From Xanthostigma xanthostigma (Eukaryota; Arthropoda; Insecta; Raphidioptera; Raphidiidae): a stretch of 64,000 bases of DNA. Under the pieces are notes generated by a model. That model saw nothing but the letters and a program-made list of their open reading frames with translations, did not search any database and was not told the DNA's origin. The first letter of the stretch is position 1. Each line of letters opens with the position of its first letter. The stretch covers positions 49,106,820-49,170,819 of the forward strand of contig OY754471.1 in assembly GCA_963575645.1 (NCBI GenBank). Reading direction: 5' to 3'. The translations under genes and the position numbers were made by a program. Positions 44,308-56,100 of the stretch are shown piece by piece.

Positions 44308-44640
44308 ATTCGAATATGTAATTAAAAATAGATCGCGCATAGGAGATTTTTCCACATAATATAGGTACTCTGTCACATAGGCAAATGGAACGTAAATGAT
44401 TGAGCTGTGCAATTATTATTAGATTAAATTAAAATGATTTTAGTTAAATGAACACGCTATAATAAATTATTATGTCTGTACACAATAATTTACAATTGAA
44501 AAATCGGTCTCTCGGAATGACCGATTTTTCAATAATACATATAAACGGAGTAATTCTTTGGGAACAATAATTTACGTTCCGTTGCCTGCGCGAAAATGGA
44601 TGTCAGAAGATCTTCTATGTTCTATTTTTAATTATTCAAA
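44308..44640. mobile_element. MITE-like inverted-repeat element
   Basis: 'aatggaacgtaaatgattg' and the 'taattaaaaatagat' segment on the left pair with 'aataatttacgttccgttgc' and 'tctatttttaattattc' on the right. A small central hairpin 'gaaaaatcggtc...gaccgatttttc' is at about 44,498-44,533. The exact ends and target duplication are unclear. Confidence 0.5.
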
Positions 44641-44773
44641 TATTAAGTGATCATGCACGTATCGTTTGAAATTATTCGACCTGTATAGGTACAGTGAATT
44701 TCGTTTATGGACGTTCCCACAAAAATCAGTTTTCTTACGATTGTTTTGAAAAACTGAGAACCAATAATTAAAG

Positions 44774-45055
44774 CAATGTTTCTTAAACTGTGGGTCGCGA
44801 GTCGATATTTGCTGGGTCGCGACAATATCTTGAATGTATATTTTTGGAAAAAATGTATGCTATTTGTAGCGGTGCCGTTAAAATAAATGTAAAGTAAATG
44901 AAATAAAAAGAAAAAAAAGTTTTTTTTTTGTGGAGATATCTTTTCTGGCTAGTCAAGTAATTGTGAGAAATTCAGTGCGCCGGGAAAGAACTGGGTTGCT
45001 GTAAATTGAGTTTTTAAAAAGTGGGTCGCGATTATTAAAAGTTTGGGAGCCCCTG
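44774..45055. mobile_element. hAT MITE with perfect TSD
   Basis: The ends CAATGTTTCTTAAACTGTGG... and ...AAAGTTTGGGAGCCCCTG are inverted. Exact AATTAAAG flanks lie at 44,766-44,773 and 45,056-45,063. The internal 'gggtcgcga' words are typical of hAT MITEs with CAGTGTTTCTCAAACTGTGGG-type ends. Confidence 0.88.
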
Positions 45056-45075
45056 AATTAAAGATATAACAAATA

Positions 45076-45521
45076 TAGAAGATTAAGAAGGACGAATCCT
45101 GGTGGCATAGGATCGATGAATAAAGCAAATACTGAAGGTTTTTATTGCATTTTTATTATCTGACGTTTCGGCACACTTTATGCCATCTTCGGAGAATCAA
45201 TGCTGTCAATTTTTTCAGTATTATTGTTAAAATTATACTTTGCAGTATAATTTTATACAAGTAACAGACACATTTATACAGTTTTCAGTAAAAATCTATT
45301 CGTTCTTTCAAGATAAATAGTAATTTAATACCTTTGATGACATTTTTTATTTTAATTTACTTATACATAACAATAATACTGAAAAAATTGACAGCATTGA
45401 TTCTCCGAAGATGGCATAAAGTGTGCCGAAACGTCAGATAATAAAAATGCAATAAAAACCTTCAGTATTTGCTTTATTCATCGATCCTATGCCACCAGGA
45501 TTCGTCCTTCTTAATCTTCTA
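45076..45521. mobile_element. Foldback with 154-bp arms and hammerhead-like motif
   Basis: 45,076-45,229 and 45,368-45,521 are near-perfect reverse complements around a loop of about 138 nt. Each arm carries the motif 'ctccgaagatggcataaagt' followed by 'gtgccgaaacgtcag' (45,402-45,436 on +, mirrored at about 45,161-45,195). This is the same CGAAGA, stem, GAAACGT layout as in the foldback at 20,364-20,532. Confidence 0.85.
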
Positions 45522-47043
45522 ACATTTGAACAGGATCATCATCTCTATAAATTATTAGAGTTTTTTTTTTTCACAATCATAACAAATATATTTCTGTAAA
45601 AATAACTATGACAAGCAAGTATTCGTTTTGTTGTAAAAGTGTTAAGAGCGAGCTAAGTTTCGATGATTTGTACTTCTGCGCATGTGAGCGGAGGCGAAAA
45701 AGTGCGCTGTATCTCAACTATTCACTATTCACTAGTCACGCTAGTTTACATAGGGTTTTTTTTTTACAAGTTGAAGACACCCGCTCTTTGGGAAAGTCCC
45801 AGCTGCGGGCATTAATGATTTTACCACACTAACAAAACTCACGTGTGTGTTGCGTCGAGCAAGTCGACCTAGCATCCTAAGCTAGCCGTGTTTCGAGACG
45901 GACCGTTTTCTGGCGCACGCGCGATGCCGCCGTTATCTCTACCTGGGAAAACTTCGGTTCTTTCCGCCATAGTAACCGAAGTTTTTTTACTTCACAGACA
46001 CTACACACGTGTAAGCCATGAACGTGTACGCGTTACCCAGTAGCTGACTAGCGACAGATATTGGTCCACCGCTACGCTCGAGCCGGTTCTCCTGGTTATG
46101 ACTTTGTGGTTGTGTCATTTAAATGAAATTCACTGTACATTAGTTATTGGCGTAACTAGTAGTCTAAGTCATTCATCGCGCTGACAGGTCATGACTTAGC
46201 CTACAAGTTGCGCCCATAATTTTATTCAACAATTGCGCGTTATTCATGTTTTATTCGTTGCCTAAAAAACGAAGCCTAATATCTATTTATTTCTTTATAA
46301 AAAAAACTGTCAATACTAACAGCACCAAACAGCACGATTCAATGTTTTGGTTTGAGGTTAGCCGGTTATGAATAAACTCCATGTCGAAAACATTCGGCCT
46401 CTCAATTTTAGCCTCAATGGGTAACAACGGAGTTGTTGTTACCTACTATTTCGTTACGACTCAGAAAATAGTTACGTTTATTTTCATTACTCCACAATGG
46501 CCGAGCTAGTAGGAATTTTCATTGAGTTATGACAAGTAATTGTCACCAGTCGGTAAATGGCTATTTAGGGTTCGGTTTTTAGGCATGATAAAACATGAAT
46601 AGCGCGCATGAGTTGAATAAAAATACACACATACAAGTGTGTGAACGATGTTCTAAACACCGTAGTGCCGAACGAAGTGAAAATACGAGGGAATTTTTTT
46701 TAGTAGATCAACGAGACTGGCGAGGCTGAAAATTAACAGGCACCGATTTACTGACCAACTGTCAACGAACAACAGTTTATATATTTTTGCAGTATCGATT
46801 GCAGTTTGTCTTGCTTGAATTATTAATTAGTTTCGAGTAGCGCATTTTTCAGTGAGAGAAAAAGAACAACCCGTCAGTTTATTTAATTGTTGATCCATTA
46901 AAAAAAATTTCCCGGCGTTAGGTACTCCACTTTACACACCGTGAACATTTTGGCGTTGGAAAGAAACATTACTGTCAATGCGTTGTCCCTATATTATTGT
47001 GTGCGGCGGCGGCGGCGACGACGACGACGACGCAGAACCGAAA
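45522..47043. other. Intergenic region 3' of ATG14
   Basis: Contains repeat C copy 2 (about 45,880-46,105) and an inverted-repeat element (about 46,215-46,627). No gene. ATG14 polyadenylation should fall in 46,750-47,040 on the minus strand, but no AATAAA stands out. Confidence 0.4.
46215..46627. mobile_element. Probable MITE with ~55-bp inverted ends
   Basis: 'ttttattcaacaattgcgcg' and 'ttcatgttttattcgttgcc' on the left pair with 'aggcatgataaaacatgaat' and 'gcgcatgagttgaataaaaa' on the right. The target duplication is not clear. Confidence 0.5.
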
Positions 47044-50000
47044 TCATTTGCCGGTCGTCAGTCGCCACAACGACGCGATTCCCGCAGCGGCGCTCGTGAT
47101 GAGGTTGCCGGTGATGCTTTGCTGCGCCGCCGCCAACGCCGTCTGATTCCCGGCGTTCGATTTCTGTTCCGCACACGGGACGAGCACGTCCATGTCCGTG
47201 TCCTGGACGTCCTGCATCGAATCCCACTCCCACGGGAGCATGTCCTCGTCGCTCGACGACGAGTCGTCCTCACCTCGCACGGCGAGGTCGCGCGACAGTA
47301 GAGACTCGACTGCAAACGCTTCGTACGGATCCACCTCGACGGGGCCGCGTCTGAAAAATCGACAACGTGAATAACGTACGCTCCCGGCCGGAACGCGACG
47401 ACGCGCGCTCACGTACCTTCCGAGATCGCCGATCGCCGTGTCCAATAAGCACTTGAGATTCGACAGAGGGGTGTCCGGCTGTAGAACGGTCGGCGGCACG
47501 TTCTGCGTGAAACAGAGATGCAGAATGTTGCCGTTCAAACGGGCGAGGCGGCGCACGAGAGGAGCTTCGTTCATGTAGTCTGTGCAGAAGTCACTGCGAA
47601 AAAATCGTATCGAACGATAATATTATGCAACGGCGGCGGTGGCTCTTTTATAATTTATTGTATTCCAAGACATAATACATTCGCACCTGTACACCAGCTT
47701 GTGAGGCAACCGCACGTCGAGATAGTACGCCAGCACGTTGATCAGTTGCGTGACGAAGTGCAGGGCGGCGCAAACGTTGATTGTCACGTCGTTTCCGTTG
47801 CCCTCGTGAGATTTTTTTAATTGCGACAACGACGACACTGTCGTAATATATATATATATTTTTTTTAAATTTTTTTTATTCTTTTATATATAGGTACGTT
47901 ACTACGTTTTAATACCAATTTCAAAAAAATTAAGAAGCCAGTGCTAGGGTGGGAGCTCAAACACATTATGATCGGACATTATAAAAATTATAAGAAAAAA
48001 AAAATTCTTTAAATTATTTTTTTTTTTTTGTCAGCAAATCATGTCGCATATAGCGACCTGTGCGCTATTTTCCCGTATTGGTCATCGTGTGATTAACCTG
48101 CTAAACATTTTTACATTCGAGACTTTTTTTAAATAGCTCGAGAGCAAGGATTGTAATGTATTTTTGGCCAAAAAGTCTTCGAGATTTTTGGAATTAGGAG
48201 AAGATTGAGGGATTGGCTCGGGTTTGATGGGAATGGCTGACTGGATTTTGAAGTTCTGGATGTCGTTGAATATATATAAGAATGTTTTTGGCATATAATT
48301 GGTGCATATTAAAAAGCCCAAAATTTCTAAATGTCAACAGAAGGATAAAGAAAGGGTTTATGAAGAAAAATACGTAAAATTATTTTCTGAGTATTGATGA
48401 GTGGAATCAAAGATGACTTGTAAGCACTTCCCCAGGCAGCAAGTCCATAGCTAAGAACTGACTGGCAGAGGGCGTAGTACACTGTGTTAATTGTTGTTTC
48501 GTCTGTCAATAATTTTCTCATGGATATGGAAATGTATATTAGTTTCCTCAGTTTTTTATTTAATTCTTGCATGTGGTCCCTCCATTTCAGCCGACAGGCA
48601 ATAGTTACGCCAGAATATTTTATTTTTTGCACCCTGTCTAATGTCGTACATAGACATTAATTGTCATAATTGCCGTGTCATAATATGTATGCAGTCTAAT
48701 TTTTGTCATGTCAGGTTGTCGAACTATAGAGGCACTAAAACTCATGTATTTAGTTTTCGTCACGTTGAGCGTCAGTAAGTGTTATTGTCGAGTCATTAAT
48801 ATACCGAAGCCATGCCGGCTTCTGCCTTTGTCACGACCTTACCCCAGGTTACATCGGAAAATAGCAGCACAATGTCATCTACAAAGGATACTATGGATCC
48901 GTCTGTGAATATGTCGTATAGATTCATAATTCGTTTTGAACGTATCACTAAAAGAAACATAGGCTGTGCTCGTTTTACGTATATGCGTGTAATATTGTTT
49001 GATATGTGTGTGTTGGAAAGAAAACTAAATAATATTTCCGGGCACGGCGCGGAAAGCGGTTTGAACAAATGCGAAACGTCCTTCAGATGACATGTAAACG
49101 ATATATTATACTACACGTTGTTTTTCCTTTCAAGTGAAAAAAGAGACACGCGAAGTTTGATGAATAAACGCGTCGTGTTTTTGGATATAATATTAAAAAG
49201 CGATAAATTCAAATACTCAATTCAATCGCGTGGGAAATTGGTCGAATGAACTCTGACACTTACCCCATTCTTTTATTATGCTATTGTTACTGTGGGCAGG
49301 CAGCGAAGGTCCCACTACTTGGTGGCGAAGCTCCAAGCGGCTCTCGGTCACCACGTATCGACACTGGACGTGCGCAGTCTGCTTTGTGTCCGCTGCGGTT
49401 ATGTTCAGAGCGCCTTCTGAGCTGTTGTTTTCATAATAGTATAGATTTATTTATCTTTACCTGAGAAGTACATACTAAATACGGACATTCAAATTGGTAC
49501 GCTAATAGTCATAATAAAATAATAGGTACAATAATATTATTATTAACAACTAAGCTGAAAGCAAACAATGGCTTTGCTGTCATCACGATAAAATCCTTCA
49601 ATCTTAAAGCTAGTCTAGAAAGTAAAACCAACCAATTTAATCCTTCATCTGAGCTCGTTATTTGAGTTAAATATTACATTAGTCCCAATTTAATATTTTG
49701 TGTACGGGCACACGTATAAATTTCCCGGGCTCAAGGCTCAAAGTTCATTGAGAACGAGGAATAAATAATATTTTAATACAAACACTGTTGTCGGCGTTCA
49801 ATACTTACGCTTCCGTTTCCATCGGGAGTCTTCGAATTAAAGAATTCACCTCGGTTATAGGAAAAATATATTGCAATAGTTCGTCGATTCTCTGCTTTGT
49901 CACAGTTTTTATTATCGTGTGAAAATTGTCGAGCTTCTCCTTCTTACGGCCCATTTCTCTGCGCTTGTAAGTAATGAAGCTGAAAAATGCATGCAATCAG

Positions 50001-51367
50001 ATTTCCGCCGCCATCGGACTAAAGTACCGTTGGAAAAACGGAACGACAAAATAGTCGTAAATGTAAGGAAACTCACTCTTCCGTTCTCGTACAATGATTT
50101 TCGTACTGGCGCTGCCGATGGGTGTTTTCCTGATTGTGCTTCAGAAGCTCAGTCAATTTTATTTTATTTTTAGATAGTTTATTTTTTCTCTCTTTCAGTA
50201 GACTCTGCAACCATTCTATTCTTTCTAGACAATTGTTTATTTCCGATTTCTGCGATAAAAGAAAAAAAAAATGGTTGTCTGTAAAGTCGATTTATGGACG
50301 ATAGTTTTACGTGATAACGTATTCCGCTCGAAGGTCAGGCGGAACGTGACACATTTCGGAACGTTACACTTTTTCGTGCATGCAGCCGGTGTTTCATCAA
50401 TTTATAAGACGTTATCACGTCAAAAAAATTATTTTCACATCGTATCAGGTCTTAGACGCACAACAGAACACTGGTCTGCAGAAGAAACGAGATACGATGT
50501 ATCGCTCGCTCCTCATCTACATTCAAAAGTCCAGACGTTCAAATTGCCCGATAGGCCACTACAGCGCGCCGGTTTGATAGTTTTGTCTAGAATGTAATGT
50601 GATGCGCAAAGGAGAGAACGTGTGAACATAGGATTGTTATAAAATTGAGAGTCGCGGCTTACATAACGGGACATAAAACTGAATAAAATATAATCGTACA
50701 AAACGTACCATTTCGTTGATTTTAATATTTCTTTCAAGTAACGCATAGCAGCGATCTTCAACTATTCGCTTTGAAGATTTTGTGTGTAGAAGTCGTAATT
50801 GTTTTTCTGCGAACCTTTAAAGCAAAGCAAAAAATACGTAAAAAGATTCACTATGCAATTAGTAGGTAATAAAAAAACAAAAAACAAATTGCAGTTGATA
50901 ATAATTAAAACGCTATATCTACAATTAGTTAATGGCTATAGTTGGTCCAAAATTGCGCTAGCCATAATTGTAATATTAAAATACGTATCACTTTGACACA
51001 TAAAAAGACAGTAATCTTTCAGCTTTAGGTGGAACAACTCGATCACATTTTATTGTAACTTTTAATTGTAATTTGAATTTAATAAATGTATATGTGAACT
51101 GATGAGTTCAGAATCTATTTAAACAAAACAATAATTTTCTTTGTTTGATTTGCGAATGCGAACAGACCTTTCTGAAGTTTCTGAACAAGCGGAAGAATGT
51201 GTAAAATCTCCATTTCGGATACATCGCTTGCAATAAAAAAGTTTTCTAAAGCCTCTACACAATTGGCACTTGTGGTGATTAACACTTAAACGACTGCCAC
51301 TGTCTAGAGACGACGACAAATGAAAATCTTTTGGTGCAACGCTTTCATCGCTACTACTCGCCGCCAT
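47044..51367 (-). CDS. ATG14: Autophagy factor ATG14 (Barkor), 8 coding exons
   Basis: The autophagy-specific subunit of the Beclin-1/VPS34 class III PI3-kinase complex. It targets the complex to ER and phagophore membranes. Exons 5'-3': 51,168-51,367; 50,709-50,814; 50,077-50,249; 49,809-49,979; 49,264-49,421; 47,687-47,837; 47,417-47,593; 47,044-47,350. Total 1,443 nt, 480 aa (human 492). Visible parts: C34xxC37 and C46xxC49 ('CQLCRGFRKLFYCKRC') with 'RNGDF', as in human; Lys/Glu coiled coils at about 75-195; 'YIFPI', the family's conserved IFPI; 'NVCAALHFVTQLINVL...LDVRLP'; 'LNGNILHLCFTQNV...LQP'; 'LGRRGPVEV'. The Ser/Asp-rich tail ends in 'SAAAGIASLWRLTTGK', the BATS amphipathic membrane-sensing end. 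The start at 51,367 (MAASSS) is chosen over an in-frame Met at 51,403 because its N-terminus resembles the family. Confidence 0.93.
47351..47416 (-). other. ATG14: ATG14 intron 7, 66 nt
   Basis: Donor GGAAG|GTACGT, acceptor GATTTTTCAG|ACG. Read-through would keep a long open frame, so this mini-intron is easy to miss. Splicing restores 'DLGRRGPVEV', which matches the vertebrate LGRSGPFEV. Confidence 0.85.
48090..49065 (-). mobile_element. LINE fragment in ATG14 intron 5
   Basis: Reverse-transcriptase remnants are on the minus strand: 'SIVSFVDDIVLLFS' (a changed FADD motif, about 48,850-48,900), then 'GVTIACRLKWRDHMQELNKK', 'YYALCQSVLSYGLAAWGSAY' and 'INTQKIILRIF'. This is the C-terminal half of a Jockey/CR1-group ORF2, in more than one frame and so inactive. 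It is inserted in the sense orientation of ATG14. Confidence 0.8.
50271..50435 (+). repeat. MITE-like repeat family A, copy 4, in ATG14 intron 2
   Basis: 'ggacgatagttttacgtgat', 'aacgtattccgctcgaaggt' and 'tgcagccggtgtttcatcaa' match the other three copies. The inverted ends 'acgtgataacgt' and 'acgttatcacgt' are intact. It starts 22 bp from the exon 3 boundary, close to the polypyrimidine tract. Confidence 0.75.
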
Positions 51368-51794
51368 CAATATTATTATTGTAGAACCTTTGACAATCGT
51401 CAAAAAGATTACAACATAACGGTGGGAAAAGCACTAATCAAAACAGCTGACTAGATCTAGGGTAATAATCTAGGGCGCTATCACATACACGGAAAAACCA
51501 TAGATATAATAAATACCTATATCTACTAGCGGTCCGGTTCGGCTTCGCCCGGATCTGTAGATTGCCTAATCCTATTAAAGATAAACATATTTGGCTGCAT
51601 CGGACTTTCTTATAGAATAAAGAGCCGTATTTGCAGGCGTTGTCATATATTTATTAAAAATAGCCGTTGCCGCGAGATGACGCTGCCATCACTACCTGGG
51701 AAAACTTCGGTTCTTTCCATCTGTGTGCATTACCCAGTAGCGACGGTAGGACTGAATGTGATGTATTTTCATTTTGTTTTAGTAATATTTAATG
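51368..51794. other. ATG14 upstream region and repeat fragments
   Basis: No clear core promoter motif. Contains a Helitron-like scrap ('ggttcggcttcgcccggatc', about 51,535) and part of repeat C (about 51,655-51,755). Confidence 0.35.
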
Positions 51795-52191
51795 CCATCA
51801 AAAACATAAATGTAAAAAAGGGGCCAAGTTCTCGAAAAAACTGTTTTGTTATCTTAAAAAAAATAACTGAAATGTAGAAAATATGCCAAGTTCCTTGATA
51901 CACGCTTTTAACAGTGTTTTGATAAGCGGAAAAAATATTGTGGGAAGTGATAAATTTACAGACAAGCTTGGCAAGTTTTCAATGTCTCATGTACACTTCT
52001 TTAATGAAAACTTGCCAAGTTTGTCTGTTTTATAACTTCCCACAATATTTTTTCCGCTTATCAAAACACTGTTAAAAACGTGTATCAAGGAACTTGGCAT
52101 ATTTTCTACATTTCAGTTATTTTTTTTAAGATAACAAAACACAGTTTTTTCGAGAACTTGGCCCCTTTTTTTACATTTATGTTTTTGATGG
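51795..52191. mobile_element. Foldback with 186-bp arms
   Basis: 51,795-51,980 and 52,006-52,191 are near-perfect reverse complements ('ccatcaaaaacataaatgta' ... 'catttatgtttttgatgg') around a 25-nt loop. No TSD recognised. It lies about 430 bp upstream of the ATG14 start and could be transcribed as a hairpin. Confidence 0.88.
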
Positions 52192-52771
52192 GATTTCATA
52201 ACTTTTTGTTCAGCTTTATGATAAAATTTCTATTACGCTCTCAACTCCCGCAAGAATTATTATAAAGGTGTGGGTTGTGACAAATGAACTATCACAGAGT
52301 TTAAAACCCATGTTATTAAATAATTAAAAATTATTTTATACTTTTTAATTAATTAAAAAAAAAACTCCTGGTTGCACTCCGGGAGTGCCGGCAGAAGTGA
52401 AAACTTGAATATTAACGTCTTAATTTTTTGCATTTAGAAGCATTGTTTATTAAAATGCTTGGTATAGTAACATCATGTATGTCTTCATTCTTTGCTCTTA
52501 CTTTTTTGTGGAAGTGTAAACACGGTCTTACTGAACCAGCCAGTATCGCCTTTGCAGTTGTTTCTATAGTTATCATTATCTACCATGTAATCACAAAACA
52601 CACACCATGTAATGCTGCTGACTGCTGAGTGTGTTAAGTGTGAGTTCATAGTTGCGCGCTATCTATTGGTGTAATGTCTGCGTTTCTGCCAGGGACTAAT
52701 ATCGAAACCATTATTATTTTAGGTTTAAAACTTCGATTAAGAAACAAAAAAACATCGGACACTAAAGCCGG
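52192..52771. other. Intergenic, repeat D end, no gene
   Basis: 'gcactccgggagtgccggca' at 52,374 is the end motif of repeat D. A 66-codon frame (52,428-52,628) is hydrophobic, but I find no support for it as a gene. Confidence 0.4.
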
Positions 52772-53055
52772 GTACTCATTAGCGAGCTGTAACCGTAACA
52801 TGTGTGATACAGTAACGAGGTTCTAGTGTGTACGCGTGTTACAGTTACAGCTCGCGACGTCGCCGGATCGCTTTCACCGAGCGTACTCATTAGCGAGCTG
52901 TAACCGTAACATGTGTGATACAGTAACGAGGTTCTAGTGTGTACGCGGGTTACAGTTACAGCTCGCGACGTCGCCGGATCGCTTTCACCGAGCGTACTCA
53001 TTTTGCGAGCTGTAACTGTAACAAAACAGATACAGTTCGAAGTTTAGTGTGTACG
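52772..53055 (+). repeat. 111-bp tandem repeat, ~2.5 units, with internal dyads
   Basis: Units start at 52,772, 52,883 and 52,994 ('gtactcattagcgagctgta'). Within each unit 'gcgagctgtaaccgtaac' is mirrored by 'gttacagttacagctcgc', so each can form a hairpin. The first two copies are almost identical, so the duplication is recent. Confidence 0.85.
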
Positions 53056-53139
53056 AGAAGGCCAGTGGCCTGACAAGCCGGATTTATCCGCAGGTTTGAA
53101 ACTCCACGATGTCGGACGAAGTGTCTCTCGCTTGTGCAG

Positions 53140-56100
53140 CGGTAGACAGAGTTGTTTATTATTTTTAAAAGATTAGTTGTTTATTAACTTTAAAAGATTT
53201 CTTAGGGGTAGACAGAGTTGTTTATTAACTTTACAAGATTTCTTAGGGGTAGACAGAGTTGTTTATTAACTTAAAAAGATTTCTTAGAGGTAGACAGAGT
53301 TGTTTCTTAACTTTAAATATTACTTAGGGGTAGACAGAGTTTTTTATTAACTTTAAAAGATTACTTAGGGGTAGACAGAGTTGTTTATTAACTTTAAAAG
53401 ATTTCTTAGGGGTAGACAGAGTTGTTTATTAACTTTACAAGATTTCTTAGGGGTAGACAGAGTTGTTTATTAACTTAAAAAGATTTCTTAGGGGTAGACA
53501 GAGTTGTTTATTAACTTTAAAAGATCTTTTAGGGGTAGGCAGAGTTGTTTATTGTTTTTAAAAGATTTCTTAGGGGAAGACAGAGTTGTTTATTATCTCT
53601 TAAAGATTTCTTAAGGGTAGACAGAGTTGTTTATTAACTTAAAAAGATTTCTTAGGGGTAGACAGAGTTGTTTATTGACTTTAAAAGATTTCTTAGGGGA
53701 AGACAGAGTTGTTTATTAACTTTAAAAGATTTTTTAGATGTAGACAGAGTTGCTTATTAACTTTAAAAGATTTCTTAGGGGTTGACAGAGTTGTTTATTA
53801 ACTTTAAAAGATTTCTTAGGGGTTGACAGAGTTGTTTATCAACTTTAAAACATTTTTTAGGGGTAGACAGAGTTGCTTATTAACTTTAAAAGATTTTTTA
53901 GGGGTTGACAGAGTTGTTTATTAGCTTTAAAAGATTTCTTAGGGGTAGACAGAGTTGTTTATTAACTTTAAAAGATTTCTTAGGGGTAGACCGAGTTTTT
54001 TATTAATTTAAAAAGGTTTCTTAGGGGTAGACAAAGTTGTTTATTAGCTTTAAAAGATTTTTTAGGGGTTGACAGAGTTGTTTATTAGCTTTAAAAGATT
54101 TCTTAGGGGTAGACAGAGTTGTTTATTAACTTTAAAAGATTTCTTAGGGGTAGACAGGGTTGTTTATTAACTTTAAAAGATTTCTTAGAGGTAGACAGAG
54201 TTGTTTATTAACTTTAAAACATTTCTTAGGGGTAAAGAGAGTTGTTTATTACTTTTAAAGGATTTCTTGGGGTTAGACAGAGTTGTTTATTAACTTTAAA
54301 AGATTTCTTAGGGGTAGGCAGAGTTGTTTATTAACTTTAAAAGATTTCTTAGGGGTAGGCAGAGTTGTTTATTAACTTTAAAAGATTTCTTAGGGGTGGC
54401 AGAGTTGTTTATTAACTTTAAAAGATTTCTTAGGGGTAAAGAGAGTTGTTTATTACTTTTAAAGGATTTCTTGGGGTTAGACAGAGTTGTTTATTAACTT
54501 TAAAAGATTTCTTAGGGGTGGCAGAGTTGTTTATTAACTTTAAAAGATTTCTTAGGGGAAGACAGAGTTGTTTATTAACTTTATAAGATTTCTTAGGGGT
54601 AGGCAGAGTTGTTTATTAACTTTAGAAGGTTTCTTAGGGGTAAACAGAGTTGTTTATTATCTTTTAAAGATTTCTTAGGGGTAGGCAGAGTTGTTTATTA
54701 ACTTTAAAAGATTTCTTAGGGGTAGGCAGAGTTGTTTATTAACTTTAAAAGATTTCTTAGGGGAAGACAGAGTTTTTTATTAACTTTAAAAGATTTCTTA
54801 GGGGTAGACAGAGTTGTTTATTGACTTTAAAAGATTTCTTAGGGGAAGACAGAGTTGTTTATTGACTTTAAAAGATTTCTTAGGGGTAGACAGAGTTTTT
54901 TATTAACTTTAAAAGATTTCTTAGGGGAAGACAGAGTTGTTTATTAACTTTAAAAGATTTCTTAGGGGAAGACAGAGTTGTTTATTATCTCTTAAAGATT
55001 TCTTAAGGGTAGACAGAGTTGTTTATTAACTTAAAAAGATATCTTAGGGGTAGACAGAGTTGTTTATTGACTTTCAAAGATTTCTTATGGGAAGACAGAG
55101 TTGTTTATTAACTTTAAAAGATTATTTAGGGGTAGACAGAGTTGCTTATTAACTTTAAAAGATTTCTTAAGGGTAGGCAGAGTTGTTTATTAACTTTAAA
55201 AGATTTCTTAGGGGTAGGCAGAGTTGTTTATTAACTTTAAAAGATTTCTTAGGGGTAGGCAGAGTTGTTTATTAATTTTAAAACATTTCTTAGGGGTAGA
55301 CAGAGTTGTTTATTGTTTTTAAAAGATTTCTTAGGGGAAGATAGAGTTGTTTATTATCTCTTAAAGATTTCTTAAGGGTAGACAGAGTTGTTTATTAACT
55401 TTAAAAGATTTCTTAGGGGAAGACAGAGTTGTTTAATAACTTTAAAAGATTTCTTAGGGGTAGACAGATTTGTTTATTAACTTTAAAAGATTTCTTAGGG
55501 GTAGACAAAGTTGATTATTAACTTTAAAAGATTTCTTAGGGGTTGACAGAATTGTTTATTAACTTTATAAGATTTCTTAGGGGTAGACAGAGTTGTTTAT
55601 TAATATAAAAAGATTTCTTAGGGGTAGACGGAGATGTTTATTTACTTTAAAAAATTTCTTAGGGGAAGACAAAGTTGTTTAATAACTTTATAAGATTTAT
55701 TAAGGGTAGACAGAGTTGTTTATTAACTTTAAAAGATTTCTTTGGGGTAGACAGAGTTGTTTATTAATTTTAAAAGATTTCTTAGGGGTAGACAGAGTTG
55801 TTTAATGACCTTAAAAGATTTCTTAGAGGTAGACAGAGTTGTTTTTTAACTTTAAAAGATTTCTTAGGGGTAGACAGAGTTGTTTATTGACTTTAAAAGA
55901 TTTCTTAGGGGAAGACTGAGTTGTTTATTGACTTTAAAAGATTTCTTAGGGGTAGACAGAGTTTTTTATTAACTTTAAAATATTTCTTAGGGGAAGACAG
56001 AGTTGTTTATTAACTTTAAAAGATTTCTTAGGGGTAGACAAAGTTGCTTATTAACTTTAAAAGATTTCTTAGGGGTTGACAGAGTTGTTTATTAACTTTA

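Noticed and set aside
47351-47416. Continuous ATG14 exon without the 66-nt intron
   Set aside because: The read-through peptide is basic and absent from the family, while splicing restores the conserved LGRxGPxEV.
52762-53001. 79-codon frame with an internal 37-residue repeat
   Set aside because: Translation of the 111-bp tandem repeat.
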